DNA of 64,000 nucleotides from an uncultured Oscillospiraceae bacterium (GTDB lineage Bacteria > Bacillota > Clostridia > Oscillospirales > Oscillospiraceae). The stretch covers positions 62,001-126,000 of the forward strand of contig CALWWW010000002.1 in assembly GCA_944385365.1 (NCBI GenBank), in the 5' to 3' direction. Below the pieces are notes generated by a model. That model was not told the origin of the DNA. It made no database searches and saw only the letters and a list, made by a program, of their open reading frames with translations. How positions within the stretch are numbered: the first letter of the stretch is position 1; each line of letters starts with the position of its first letter. Below, in pieces: positions 54,190 to 63,483 of this stretch. The translations under genes and the position numbers were made by a program.

Positions 54190-55631
54190 GTCTCCTCCTC
54201 CATGCCGAAAAACGGGAACGTCAGCGTGAAACGCGTACCGCCTTCCTCCCGCTGCTCCACCGTCACCGTGCCGTAGTTCCGCTCCACCAGATCATGGACA
54301 ATGGACAGGCCCAGTCCGCTGCCGCCTGCCTGGCGGGAGCGGGCCTTGTCCACCCGGTAGAACCGGTCGAACACGTAGGGCAGCGATTCCTCAGGAATGC
54401 CGATGCCGCTGTCCTCCACGATCAGCACCACGTCCTCTCCTTTTCGCTGGAGAAACACGCCAAGATAGCCGCCGTCCACGTTGTATTTGATGGCGTTTTC
54501 CACCAGATTGAACGCCATCTGATAGATATCGTCTCCCCGTGTCACCACCGTACAGTCCGGGTCCAGCTTCGTTTCCAGCCGAATCTGCCGCAGCTGTGCC
54601 AGGGGGGTCAGCAGCCGGACGGCTTTCTCCACCACCGGCCCCGGCTCCATAACCACAAAGTCCTCCTTGGGCGCATCCTCCAGCCGGTTCAGCTCCAGAA
54701 GCTTCTGCGCAATGCGGGTCAGACGGTCGGCCTCATTGCCGATATCGCCTACAAATTCTCGCACTGTATCCATATCCATCTCGTTTTGCAGAATGGAATC
54801 CGACAAAAGTTTGATGGACGCCAACGGTGTTTTCAGTTCGTGGGATGCGTCGGAGACAAACTGCTGGCGGGTGGCCTCCGAGGTCCGCAGCCGTTCCGTC
54901 AGCTTGTTGAATTCCTCAGCCAGTACGCCCACTTCGTCATGGCCCCACAAGGCAATCCGATGGGTGTATTCTCCTTCCCGCAGCAGTTGGATGGAATCCA
55001 GAATCAACCGCATTCGCCGGGAGAAAATCAGCGCAAACAGAATGGAAAACAGCACGATTGCCGTTCCCAGCACCAGAGAAATCCGCACCAGATTCATTTC
55101 CAGCGCCGCAATGACCGCGCCCAGGTCTGTATCGTACTCCATCAGGTAAACGGAGCCAATCAGCTGATCGCTGCCATTGTAGATGGGCATACAGGCCCGG
55201 CTTTCCAGCGCCGCGCCGTCATAGACGCAGTAAAACACCACGTTGCCCTGTAACGCCGTCACCACTTCGGAAAACAGAATCATGCGGCCCGTGGCGTTGT
55301 CTTTGGTCAGAGAATCATACACCGCCTTGCCGGTGGCGTCTGTCACCGTGACACGGTTGGCGTCCAGATCGCCCAGCAGTGCTATGACCTGGGCCACATT
55401 ATCGCCGCTGAGCCGTTCCAGACCGGCCAGCGAGGATACCACCAGCTGCACTTTGCCTTGTAATGACACCTCTTTGCTGCGGAACATCATGTCCCGGGTG
55501 GTACTGGCGGTATAGACATTGAGAAACACCAGCACCACGGCGGTAATCAGTACATACGTCAGGGCATAGCGAATCTGTGAACTGCTGCGCAGAAGCAGCA
55601 GCCGTCGTTTAAGCTTTGAAATAGTAGCCAA
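54186..55631 (-). CDS. sensor histidine kinase
   Basis: A 481-aa membrane kinase. It has two transmembrane segments (about 22-42 and 175-197) flanking a roughly 130-residue extracellular sensor domain, a HAMP domain, a HisKA domain with phosphorylated His in VSDASHELKTPLASIKLLS, and a HATPase domain (NLVENAIKYN, DSGIGIPEE, GGSGLGLSIV). It resembles the PhoR/WalK class. It is paired with the OmpR-type regulator just upstream (23-bp overlap) and followed by the GerMN lipoprotein. The signal is unknown. Confidence 0.93.
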   Translation of the reverse strand: MATISKLKRRLLLLRSSSQIRYALTYVLITAVVLVFLNVYTASTTRDMMFRSKEVSLQGKVQLVVSSLAGLERLSGDNVAQVIALLGDLDANRVTVTDATGKAVYDSLTKDNATGRMILFSEVVTALQGNVVFYCVYDGAALESRACMPIYNGSDQLIGSVYLMEYDTDLGAVIAALEMNLVRISLVLGTAIVLFSILFALIFSRRMRLILDSIQLLREGEYTHRIALWGHDEVGVLAEEFNKLTERLRTSEATRQQFVSDASHELKTPLASIKLLSDSILQNEMDMDTVREFVGDIGNEADRLTRIAQKLLELNRLEDAPKEDFVVMEPGPVVEKAVRLLTPLAQLRQIRLETKLDPDCTVVTRGDDIYQMAFNLVENAIKYNVDGGYLGVFLQRKGEDVVLIVEDSGIGIPEESLPYVFDRFYRVDKARSRQAGGSGLGLSIVHDLVERNYGTVTVEQREEGGTRFTLTFPFFGMEEET

Positions 55632-56289
55632 CTCCCCATTTGGTCAGGATGTATTCCGGCGAAGCCGGATTGTTCTCCAATTTTTCCCGCAAGCGGCGGA
55701 TATGGACATCCACCGTGCGAATATCGCTGCGGTACTCATACCCCCAGATGGTATCCAGAAGGGACTCCCGGGAGTAAACCCGGTTGGGGTTTCGCATGAG
55801 CAGCTCAATCAGGTCGAATTCCTTGGCGGTCAAATCCACCAGCACATCGCCCTTATATGCGTTGCGGCCATCGGTGTCCACGGTGATATGCCCATGGGTC
55901 AGCCGGTTGGGACGCTGCTCTGTCTGCTGGGGGCCGGCCCGCCGCAGCAGCGCCCGGACCCGTGCTTTCAGCTCTAGAATATTGAACGGCTTCGTCAGAT
56001 AGTCGTCGGCTCCCTGTTCAAAGCCCATAAGCTTGTCCATATCGTCCGCCTTGGCCGTCAGCATGATGATGGGCACATTGGAAAACTCCCGGATTTTCTG
56101 GCAGGCCCCCAGGCCATCCAGCCGTGGCATCATCAAATCGAGAATAATCAAATCCACAGACTGCTCTCGGGCGATTTTCACGGCCTCTTCGCCATCATAG
56201 GCGGTCACCACTTCATAGCCGTCATTTTCCAGATTAAACTTGATTCCCTTGACCAGCAGCTGCTCGTCATCCACTACCAATATTTTCAT
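55609..56289 (-). CDS. OmpR-family response regulator
   Basis: A 226-aa response regulator with a receiver domain (phosphorylated Asp51 in LIILDLMMP, switch residues in MLTAKADD) and a C-terminal winged-helix DNA-binding domain (LTAKEFDLIELLMRNPNRVYSRESLL). Closest in style to WalR/PhoP. It overlaps the kinase gene and follows comEA by 13 bases. Confidence 0.94.
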   Translation of the reverse strand: MKILVVDDEQLLVKGIKFNLENDGYEVVTAYDGEEAVKIAREQSVDLIILDLMMPRLDGLGACQKIREFSNVPIIMLTAKADDMDKLMGFEQGADDYLTKPFNILELKARVRALLRRAGPQQTEQRPNRLTHGHITVDTDGRNAYKGDVLVDLTAKEFDLIELLMRNPNRVYSRESLLDTIWGYEYRSDIRTVDVHIRRLREKLENNPASPEYILTKWGVGYYFKA

Positions 56290-56302
56290 TGCATCCTTGC
56301 TC

Positions 56303-56746
56303 CTATTTTACACAGATGAGGCCGTCCAGCGCCTCCAGCTTCTTTTCTCCGATGCCGCTGACCTCCAGCAAATCCTCCGGCAGAACAAACGGTCCGTTGC
56401 TTTCCCGGTAGTCAAGAATCCGCTGGGCCAAGGTCTCCCCTATGCCCGGCAGTTCCATAAGTTCCTCCAGCGTGGCCGTGTTGAGATTCACCGGTCCACG
56501 GACGGCGGGTTCCGCTTCTTCCGCTGGGGTCTCCTGCGCCGGCGGCGCTGTGGTTTCCTGCACCTGTTCCACCGCTGTCTGTTCCACTTCCACCGGTTCT
56601 GCCTCTGGCTGGGGTTGGGTCTGGACAATAACCGCCGCCGTGCCGTCCGGTGTGGCAGTGGTTCGTCCTACAAAGTATCCACTGGTGAACAATCCGCCTG
56701 CCAGCAGCAGTACCAGAATCCAATACTCCGGTTTCCACGGACGCAC
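56303..56746 (-). CDS. comEA: ComEA-like helix-hairpin-helix protein
   Basis: A 147-aa protein with one N-terminal transmembrane segment ([18 protein letters not shown]), a Pro/Glu/Thr-rich spacer (about 40-80) and a C-terminal double HhH domain ([26 protein letters not shown]) typical of ComEA, the extracellular DNA receptor for transformation. A GTG start after GGGGGA is preferred to one five codons upstream. It is placed in an operon with a two-component system, unlike its usual position with comEC. Confidence 0.82.
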   Translation of the reverse strand: MRPWKPEYWILVLLLAGGLFTSGYFVGRTTATPDGTAAVIVQTQPQPEAEPVEVEQTAVEQVQETTAPPAQETPAEEAEPAVRGPVNLNTATLEELMELPGIGETLAQRILDYRESNGPFVLPEDLLEVSGIGEKKLEALDGLICVK

Positions 56747-56762
56747 GGCAATTCCCCCCACA

Positions 56763-56790
56763 TTGACATCATCAAAAAATTTGGTATAAT
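56763..56790 (+). promoter_or_regulatory. dacF promoter
   Basis: TTGACA (56763-56768) and TATAAT (56785-56790) are 16 bp apart, with TGG before the -10. Confidence 0.7.
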
Positions 56791-56802
56791 CATTTCTATT
56801 GG

Positions 56803-56832
56803 ATTATAGCACAGTTTTCGGTTTGGACGCAA
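56803..56832 (-). promoter_or_regulatory. comEA promoter
   Basis: On the minus strand TTGCGT (56827-56832) and TATAAT (56803-56808) are 18 bp apart, with TGC before the -10. The two promoters face each other, with start sites almost coinciding near 56796. Confidence 0.55.
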
Positions 56833-56862
56833 CGTCCCCACCTGTTTTTTATGGAGTGAATC

Positions 56863-58323
56863 ATGAAAAAGAAAAAAATTCTTTCCCTGTTTTTGAGTAT
56901 CCTGATCGCGTGCTCCTGCATGTATCCCGTCGCCGCCACCGACGACGACACCGCGGCAGAGGCGGGAGCCACGGTCTCTGATACCGCCACAGATACGGCG
57001 GCAGATACCACCGTCGTCAACACCAGCGCGCCGTCCCATACCGTCAAGGCCAAGGCTGCTCTGCTGCTGGAGCTGGAAAGTGGTCAAGCCCTGCTGGAGC
57101 AGAACGCCGACGAGCAGGTATATCCCGCCAGTCTGACCAAGGTCATGACCTGTTTACTGACTTTGGAGCATGGCACTCTCACCGACACGGTTACCGTCTC
57201 GGAAACGGCACTGCAAAATCTGGACGCCGCCGGCAGTACTGCCGGTTTGAAAGTCGGTGAGCAGCTGACCGTCGAGGAGCTGCTGTACTGCATTATGCTT
57301 TCCTCTGCCAACGAGGCCTGCAATGTAGCTGCCGAATATATCGCCGGGTCCGTGGACGCCTTTGTGAACATGATGAATGAAGAGGCCAAGGCTCTGGGCT
57401 GCACCGGCACCCACTTTGCCAATCCCCACGGTCTCCACGATGAAAACCATTACACCACCGCCCGGGACCTGAGCCTCATCGTACAGGAGGCCATGAAAAG
57501 CCAGACGTTTCTGACCATCACCTCCACAGTGACCCACACGGTACCGGCCACCAATCTCTCCGAGGAGCGGGAATTGTTCACCACCAATCTTTTGGAGACG
57601 CCCGGCACCCAGTATTACTACGAATATGCCTCAGGTATCAAAACCGGTTTCACTACCCCCGCTGGACGCTGTCTGATTTCCACCGCCCAGCGTCCCGACT
57701 CAGACCTGCATCTTCTGTCTGTGGTCTGCGGCGCCGAGGATGTGACGGCGGAGGACGGCTCCATTATCAACGAGAATTTCACCGAGACAAAGGCCCTCTT
57801 TGAGTACGGTTTTGAAAATTTCTCCTTTGACACCATACAAGAGGCCACGCCTGTTACAGAGATTCCCGTGTTCCATTCCGCCAGTGTTGACGCCGCGGTT
57901 CTGGCCGCCGATCAGGCCATCACCGCTGTGATGCCCAAAGACTACGACGTGACGCAGTTGGAGAAGACGCTGCATCTGGATAATCCCAATGGTGTGGAAG
58001 CCCCCATTTCCAAGGGCCAGAAGCTGGGCACCATGACTGTCAGCTATCAGGGCCGGGAGCTGGGTACGGCCAATCTGGTGGCCATTACCGATACGCCCCG
58101 TTCGGAACTGGCTGCGCAAGTCAGCAAAACCAGTAATTTTTTGACAGAACATCCGCTCCTGTCGGTCATCGGCGGCATTGTCCTGCTCTTTATTCTGTAT
58201 CTGATCATCAATAACGTCCGGCGGGCCAGACACCGCAAGCGCCGCCAGCAGCAGATGGCCAGACGCCGCCGTCAGCAGGAAATTATCGAGTTCCCCGGAA
58301 ACCGGGATAACCGTTGGGAGTGA
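56863..58323 (+). CDS. D-alanyl-D-alanine carboxypeptidase (DacF/PBP5 family)
   Basis: A low-molecular-weight penicillin-binding protein that trims the terminal D-Ala of peptidoglycan pentapeptides. The 486-aa protein has a signal peptide (about 1-25), a Thr/Ala/Asp-rich spacer, and active-site motifs SLTK (Ser90-Lys93), SAN (148-150) and KTG (260-262). Unlike the usual amphipathic C-terminal anchor it ends with a true transmembrane helix (LLSVIGGIVLLFILYLII) and a very basic cytoplasmic tail. DacF-type enzymes act in spore cortex or vegetative wall synthesis. Confidence 0.93.
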   Translation: MKKKKILSLFLSILIACSCMYPVAATDDDTAAEAGATVSDTATDTAADTTVVNTSAPSHTVKAKAALLLELESGQALLEQNADEQVYPASLTKVMTCLLTLEHGTLTDTVTVSETALQNLDAAGSTAGLKVGEQLTVEELLYCIMLSSANEACNVAAEYIAGSVDAFVNMMNEEAKALGCTGTHFANPHGLHDENHYTTARDLSLIVQEAMKSQTFLTITSTVTHTVPATNLSEERELFTTNLLETPGTQYYYEYASGIKTGFTTPAGRCLISTAQRPDSDLHLLSVVCGAEDVTAEDGSIINENFTETKALFEYGFENFSFDTIQEATPVTEIPVFHSASVDAAVLAADQAITAVMPKDYDVTQLEKTLHLDNPNGVEAPISKGQKLGTMTVSYQGRELGTANLVAITDTPRSELAAQVSKTSNFLTEHPLLSVIGGIVLLFILYLIINNVRRARHRKRRQQQMARRRRQQEIIEFPGNRDNRWE

Positions 58324-58329
58324 GTGCGC

Positions 58330-58908
58330 ATGACCATGGATCAGCTGCGGCAGACGTGTCTGGACTGCCGCCAGTGCAACCTCTGTGAAACACGAAATCA
58401 TGTGGTCTTCGGCGTAGGGCCGGAGGAAACGCCGATTCTGTTTGTGGGCGAAGGTCCGGGCCAGCAGGAGGACTTACAGGGTGAGCCCTTTGTCGGTCCG
58501 GCGGGAAAGCTCCTGGACGATATGCTCTCCATCATTGATCTCAGCCGCCGCAACTGTTACATCACCAACATTGTCAAATGCCGTCCGCCCCGAAACCGCG
58601 ATCCGTTGGAGACGGAACAGCAGGCCTGCATCGGTTATCTGCGGAAGCAAGCGCTGCTGCTGAAACCCCGTATTCTCGTCTGCCTGGGGCGCATTGCCGC
58701 CACACGTCTCATGGATGAACAGCTTCGCATTACGCGGGACCACGGCAAATGGTTCCAAAAGGGCGGTATCTGGATGATGGCTTTGTATCACCCTTCCGCC
58801 CTGCTGCGGGATGTGACCAAGCGCCCCGACACGTTCCGGGATTTGAAGGGTCTGCAAGCCAAGATTCGGGAGGTTTGCCCCGATTTTTACGATACCATGA
58901 TGCCATAA
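58330..58908 (+). CDS. type-4 uracil-DNA glycosylase
   Basis: A 192-aa uracil-DNA glycosylase that removes uracil from DNA. It has the four-Cys pattern of family 4 (CLDCRQCNLCETR in the N-terminus and another Cys later) implying a 4Fe-4S cluster, motif 1 LFVGEGPGQQEDLQGEPFVG and motif 2 ALYHPSALL. The ATG after GGGAG is chosen; GTG and ATG alternatives lie two codons either side. It follows dacF without a terminator. Confidence 0.92.
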   Translation: MTMDQLRQTCLDCRQCNLCETRNHVVFGVGPEETPILFVGEGPGQQEDLQGEPFVGPAGKLLDDMLSIIDLSRRNCYITNIVKCRPPRNRDPLETEQQACIGYLRKQALLLKPRILVCLGRIAATRLMDEQLRITRDHGKWFQKGGIWMMALYHPSALLRDVTKRPDTFRDLKGLQAKIREVCPDFYDTMMP

Positions 58909-58945
58909 AAGAAAAGCCCAGGTAATCGATACAGGTGTGGAAGAT

Positions 58946-59314
58946 ATGAATATCCAACAGTATTGGGCAGCAACCGCCGCCCAGGATGCTGCCCGTATGC
59001 GCACTTTTTTCCATACAGATGCCATCATCCGGTGGCATAACACCAATGAGCAGTTCACGGTGGAGGAATTTCTCCGCGCCAACAGCGAATATCCCGGAAC
59101 GTGGTGCGGAGAACTGGAACGCACGGAACAGTTGGGCGATCTTCTGATCTCTGTCGCCCGTATTTATGCCATGGGACCCGCAGAATCCCATCATGTTGTC
59201 TGTTTTATGCGGCTGAAAGACGGTCGTATTGCCTCTATGGATGAATATTGGGGCGAAGATGGTACCGCCCCCCAGTGGCGTCTGGATAAAGCGATTGGAA
59301 GCGCCATAAAGTAA
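58946..59314 (+). CDS. SnoaL/NTF2-like protein
   Basis: A 122-aa protein of the nuclear transport factor 2-like (SnoaL) fold: YWAATAAQDAARMRTFFHTDAIIRWHNTNE and MRLKDGRIASMDEYWG are typical. Such proteins range from isomerases to scaffolds; the substrate is not evident. It lies about 35 bp after the glycosylase gene and 22 bp before a GNAT gene. The start ATG is taken rather than a GTG three codons upstream. Confidence 0.75.
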   Translation: MNIQQYWAATAAQDAARMRTFFHTDAIIRWHNTNEQFTVEEFLRANSEYPGTWCGELERTEQLGDLLISVARIYAMGPAESHHVVCFMRLKDGRIASMDEYWGEDGTAPQWRLDKAIGSAIK

Positions 59315-59336
59315 TCGATTGTTATGGGGTGGTAAT

Positions 59337-59843
59337 ATGGCTCAAATTACGATTCGTGAAGCACTGCCAAAGGACGCGGAAGCTGTTCTGGCCTGTCTGA
59401 AGCAGGCCGGCGGAGAAACAGATAATTTGACCTTTGGCAGCGAAGGTCTGCCCTTTACCGTAGAGCAGGAGCGCGTTTTCCTCCAGGAGCAGCAGGCAAA
59501 CGACCACGCAGTGTTTCTCTGTGCCTGGGATGGCAACCATTTGGTGGGAACCGCAAGCCTGCACCCCCTTCCCCGCCGGATGTACCATCGGGCAGAACTA
59601 GGGATTTCTGTGATAAAAGCATACTGGGGCCGCGGTATCGGCAGTCAACTGTTGGAGCAGGTAATTGCCTATGCCAAAGCCCACGGCATTGAGCTTTTGA
59701 ATCTGGATGTGCGCAGCGACAATGTGCGAGCCATCCATCTGTATGAAAAACATGGCTTTTGTTCCATCGGCACTTCGCCTGCCCATGTCAAGATCGGCAG
59801 CCAGTATGCCGATTGTGTGCTGATGTACCTTGATCTGCGGTAG
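59337..59843 (+). CDS. GNAT family N-acetyltransferase
   Basis: A 168-aa GNAT acetyltransferase with the acetyl-CoA loop in KAYWGRGIGSQLLEQVI and the later NVRAIHLYEKHGFCSIGT motif. It resembles the RimJ/RimL-like or ribosomal-type acetyltransferases; the acceptor is unknown. GGGGTGG precedes the ATG at 59337. Confidence 0.85.
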   Translation: MAQITIREALPKDAEAVLACLKQAGGETDNLTFGSEGLPFTVEQERVFLQEQQANDHAVFLCAWDGNHLVGTASLHPLPRRMYHRAELGISVIKAYWGRGIGSQLLEQVIAYAKAHGIELLNLDVRSDNVRAIHLYEKHGFCSIGTSPAHVKIGSQYADCVLMYLDLR

Positions 59844-59872
59844 GGTGATACCCGCCGCTATTAGGATGTATT

Positions 59873-59901
59873 TTGCGTTACTCCGCTGCTGGTGATATGA
59901 T
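59873..59901 (+). promoter_or_regulatory. promoter of the DUF6440 gene
   Basis: TTGCGT (59873-59878) and TATGAT (59896-59901) are 17 bp apart, with TGA before the -10. Confidence 0.55.
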
Positions 59902-59948
59902 AGGTGCAGTCATATACAATAAATATCAAAGTGTTTGGAGGAATTACA

Positions 59949-60143
59949 ATGGCAAAAGATGATCGTTTTGAGAGAGTATACTATCAGGGTGTGCTGAACA
60001 TCATGGAGATCTGGGTGGACCGGGAAACCGGTGTCAACTATTTATTCCACAGTTCCGGTGATTGCGGCGGCATGACACCTCTGCTGGACCGGGACGGAAA
60101 GCCCATCATCTCCCCCGTCCTCAATTCTGGGTCGTATGACTAA
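59949..60143 (+). CDS. DUF6440 family protein
   Basis: A 64-aa protein with the DUF6440 pattern: DDRFERVYYQGVLNIMEIWVDRETGVNYLFHSSGDCGGMTPLLDRDGKPI. GGAGG lies seven bases before the ATG. Upstream in-frame codons are outside the conserved region. Function unknown. It has its own promoter and may be co-transcribed with the S66 peptidase gene 31 bp downstream. Confidence 0.8.
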   Translation: MAKDDRFERVYYQGVLNIMEIWVDRETGVNYLFHSSGDCGGMTPLLDRDGKPIISPVLNSGSYD

Positions 60144-60174
60144 GCAGTTTCGTTAAAAAAGCGAGGCATTCCCT

Positions 60175-61173
60175 ATGAAAGCCCCCAGGATCACGATGCC
60201 CTGCACCATCGGTGTATTTTCCTCTTCGTCTCCCATCTCCGCCACTGTACCGGTCCGGTATGACCGGGGCGTGGCCTATCTGGAATCCAAAGGATTCACT
60301 GTAGTTCATGGGCAGCAATACCGGAAACAGGATTTTTATCGTTCCGGCTCCATTCGGGAGCGGGCAGAGGAATTCAATCAGCTGCTGTACCGGGAGGATA
60401 TTCCCATTCTGATGGCTTCCATCGGCGGCAACAACACCAATTCCATTCTGCCCTACATTGACTATGACTATCTGAAAGCCCATCCCAAGCTCATCATTGG
60501 GTATTCCGACGTGACGGCGCTCCTGCTGGCCATCTACGCCAAAACAGGACTGGTAACCTTTTACGGTCCGGCGGTTGCCTCGTCTTTCGGCGAACTGCCG
60601 CCCTTTGTGGACGAGACCTTTACCGCGTTTTATGAGTTGGTATGCGGCAAAATGTCGTACCCCCATACGTTCCCTATGCCCCCATTCTGGACCGACGAGT
60701 TTCTCGACTGGAGCACCCAGGACCGCGCCAAGGAGCAGCGGCCCAACAGCTGGCTCTGTGTTCACCCCGGCGTTGCCGAGGGCCGGTTGATTGGCGGTAA
60801 TCTCAACACCATGGAGGGCTTTTTCGGTACAGACTATATGCCCGAAATTCGACAGGGCGATATTCTGCTGCTGGAGGATTCTCTGAAAGACGCCTGTACC
60901 ATTGAACGTTCCTTCTCCCTGCTGAAGCTATCCGGCGTTCTGGACAGGGTCGGCGGCATTCTGCTGGGGAAGCACGAGAAATTCGATGACAACGGTACCG
61001 GCAGACAGCCCTATGAGATTCTTCTGGAGGTATTGGGAGAACCGAAGATTCCCATACTGGCGGAATTCGATTGCTGTCATACCCACCCCATGCTGACCAT
61101 GCCCATTGGATGCCAAGTACGGCTGGATGCCGTCAACCGGCAGGTCACGCTGTTGGAGTCCCCGCTTGCATAA
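60175..61173 (+). CDS. S66 family peptidase (LD-carboxypeptidase/MccF-like)
   Basis: A 332-aa S66 serine peptidase. The nucleophile is Ser111 in IIGYSDVTALL; the Glu and His of the triad are in GNLNTMEGFFG and DCCHTHPMLT. LD-carboxypeptidases recycle murein tetrapeptides, whereas MccF members cleave microcin C-type nucleotide-peptides and related antibiotics; longer insertions here (about 180-215) resemble the MccF branch. No microcin gene is nearby, so a role in peptidoglycan turnover or detoxification is open. Confidence 0.87.
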   Translation: MKAPRITMPCTIGVFSSSSPISATVPVRYDRGVAYLESKGFTVVHGQQYRKQDFYRSGSIRERAEEFNQLLYREDIPILMASIGGNNTNSILPYIDYDYLKAHPKLIIGYSDVTALLLAIYAKTGLVTFYGPAVASSFGELPPFVDETFTAFYELVCGKMSYPHTFPMPPFWTDEFLDWSTQDRAKEQRPNSWLCVHPGVAEGRLIGGNLNTMEGFFGTDYMPEIRQGDILLLEDSLKDACTIERSFSLLKLSGVLDRVGGILLGKHEKFDDNGTGRQPYEILLEVLGEPKIPILAEFDCCHTHPMLTMPIGCQVRLDAVNRQVTLLESPLA

Positions 61174-61180
61174 AGGTTAA

Positions 61181-61213
61181 AACACGGGAAGCCTTGCGGC
61201 TTCCCGTGTTTTT
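61181..61213. terminator. bidirectional terminator
   Basis: AACACGGGAAGCC pairs with GGCTTCCCGTGTT (13 bp), followed by TTTTT on the plus strand; it serves the S66 peptidase gene and the convergent transglutaminase gene. Confidence 0.85.
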
Positions 61214-61224
61214 ATTTTGCACAG

Positions 61225-63483
61225 TTACAGGACACCCAAAATCCAGTGAAGCCAGAACTGCCGCACCTTGGGCAGCCGGTCCAGTTTTTCCCGTTCCCGC
61301 AGCCATAGCAATGCGGCTTGCTGCCGTTCTTCCGCTGTGATGCCCTGACGGCTGTATTGTGCTTTCTGGGCCAAAGATTGCAGCGCAGTCGGGTCGGTAC
61401 CCCAGGGCTGCAGCTGCTCCAGATGGCGGTACATAGCCAGCACTGCCCCGCTGTAATCGCTGTCGGAGAACTGCTGTTCCCGCCGACGGGCCCGATACCA
61501 GCTATGCAGGGGGAATATCGCCAGAACCAGGATGCCCACCAAAGTCCAGGGGGCCCAAGTTGGAATTTCCGCGTCGGCCTCCGCCGACTCTTCCGGCTGC
61601 TCCGGTTTTTCCTCTGTCGGCTGGTCCGGTTGTTCCGGCGTTTCCGGCTGGGGCTTCTGCTCCGGTGTTTCCGGCTCCGGTTCATTGATATCATTGATGT
61701 CTATATCCAGTTCTACCGATTCCTCCGGCTCCGGCGCTGTCTCTCCGATGCCCTCACCCGGGGCCAGCCCGATTTCCGCCGGGGGAGTCATTTCCACCGG
61801 ATACCAGCCGTAGCCGTCCAGGTAAATCTCTACCCAGGCGTGGGCATCGGAATCCAAAACCTCCACCTTGCCCGAGGATGGAACCTTGGTCAAATACCCC
61901 GTCACATATCGTGCTGGAACACCAAGGTACCGCATAAACAGCACACCGGCGCTGGCGTAGTGGACACAATACCCTCGACGGCTTTCATTCAAAAAATAAT
62001 CTACAAAGTCCTTGCCCTCCGGCGTCAGCGGTGTCTCCAGATCATATTCTGTCATCTGCGATAATGCCAGGGCAATCAAACGCGCTCGATTTACTTCCGA
62101 CGGCAGCATCACTTCCCCGGAATAGCCTAAATGTCCATATGTTTGCAGGTACGCTTGCGCAAATTCCTGAAAGGTCTTCTCAAAGCTGTCAGGCACATCA
62201 AGATAATTTTCATAGACAAATTGCCGGTATTCCGCCTCCGCCACCGCCGCTTCCCACTGGGTACTCCGGCTCAACACCTGGATTTCCTCCGGTGGAATGA
62301 AATACAGGTTTTTGGTGCGGATGCCGAAGTCTCTCTGTAAATGCGTATCATTGACAAAGGTGACGTCCATAATCTCATCCGGGTTGCTCAGCAGTTGATA
62401 CGGTGTAAACATCCACCCCGACAAGGAACGGGGATACGTGATGGTCATTTCATAATACCGGCTGCTGCCGGAGGCCAGCGCGGGAAAATTCACCGGTGCA
62501 AACCCCTGGACCGAATTGGACTGGCCATCATCACCCAAGCCGTCTTCATAGACCTGTTCCGGAAGGTCCATCCATTCCTGTCCCGTATATACCGCCGCGG
62601 AGGTCCCCCGCAGGTAGACAGTGCCGTGATACTCGCTTTCCACTTCCAGTACCACATTTTCCCGGAAGGTACGGGGCCCGGCGCCGGACAAACTGACGCT
62701 GACCTGGTCGCCACCGGGCAGCGCCGCGCCCAGGCTGCCGAGAATTCCTTCATCCGTCAAACTGCTGCCTGCCGCCTCCAGCTTTGTCCGCACGCCCTCG
62801 GTCCATTGGGGGCGCTGGTACTCCTGGCGGGGCAGCAGTGCGGCCACCAGTCCTAACACCACCAGCAGCGGCGGCAGCGCCATCCAGGCCTGCCGGACGC
62901 TGCCCACTCGGTCGAACCGGTGGCTTCGTCCCGTCAGCAGCAGCAGACAACCGCCAAGGGTCAGGGCCAGCAGTCCCACCCAGGACAATTCCTGTTCAAA
63001 GGCCACCGCCGGGACCAGCCACGGCAGCGTCAGCGCCCACGTCAGCGCCGCCGAACGAATCAGCAGCACCATCATGCCCAATGTTACCGACAACAGTAGT
63101 GCAAAGAATGTGACCGTCCACAGGACATCCTGAGCCGATCCGGTCAGCCATTGGGATTCCACCTCCACTGGCACCGCCAGGGCGGTCAACGCCTGCTGCA
63201 GTAGCTGGCAGCCGCCGGACAGCCATATGGTATGCCAATACCATCCCGCCAGCGCCAGCAAAATCGCAGCGCCCAGGAGAAACCACCGCCGTTTCGGCAG
63301 CCGTACCAGAATCCAGGGGACGGCCACCGCCGGCAGCATCGCCCGCAGCAGAAAAGATTGCATGGAAAGGTTCAGCCCATAGGTATACCGCAGAGACCAG
63401 AGAAAGCCCCCCTGAATCAGCACCAGCAGCAGCAAATCCAGTGCCATTTCGCTGAACACCGCCCGCTTGTCAACCTGTTTCAT
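61225..63483 (-). CDS. transglutaminase-like membrane protein (TgpA type)
   Basis: A 752-aa protein with about six N-terminal transmembrane segments (about 15-255), a large extracellular region, and a transglutaminase-like core with catalytic Cys in RRGYCVHYASAGVLFMRYL, His in SDAHAWVEIY and Asp in LDGYGWYPVEM. A low-complexity Pro/Glu/Gln spacer (EPETPEQKPQPETPEQPDQ) precedes another transmembrane segment (WTLVGILVLAIFPL) and a cytoplasmic tail. It is coupled to the DUF58 gene by a 4-bp overlap, the usual MoxR-DUF58-transglutaminase order. The ATG at 63483 is chosen because earlier in-frame codons overlap that gene. Confidence 0.88.
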   Translation of the reverse strand: MKQVDKRAVFSEMALDLLLLVLIQGGFLWSLRYTYGLNLSMQSFLLRAMLPAVAVPWILVRLPKRRWFLLGAAILLALAGWYWHTIWLSGGCQLLQQALTALAVPVEVESQWLTGSAQDVLWTVTFFALLLSVTLGMMVLLIRSAALTWALTLPWLVPAVAFEQELSWVGLLALTLGGCLLLLTGRSHRFDRVGSVRQAWMALPPLLVVLGLVAALLPRQEYQRPQWTEGVRTKLEAAGSSLTDEGILGSLGAALPGGDQVSVSLSGAGPRTFRENVVLEVESEYHGTVYLRGTSAAVYTGQEWMDLPEQVYEDGLGDDGQSNSVQGFAPVNFPALASGSSRYYEMTITYPRSLSGWMFTPYQLLSNPDEIMDVTFVNDTHLQRDFGIRTKNLYFIPPEEIQVLSRSTQWEAAVAEAEYRQFVYENYLDVPDSFEKTFQEFAQAYLQTYGHLGYSGEVMLPSEVNRARLIALALSQMTEYDLETPLTPEGKDFVDYFLNESRRGYCVHYASAGVLFMRYLGVPARYVTGYLTKVPSSGKVEVLDSDAHAWVEIYLDGYGWYPVEMTPPAEIGLAPGEGIGETAPEPEESVELDIDINDINEPEPETPEQKPQPETPEQPDQPTEEKPEQPEESAEADAEIPTWAPWTLVGILVLAIFPLHSWYRARRREQQFSDSDYSGAVLAMYRHLEQLQPWGTDPTALQSLAQKAQYSRQGITAEERQQAALLWLREREKLDRLPKVRQFWLHWILGVL

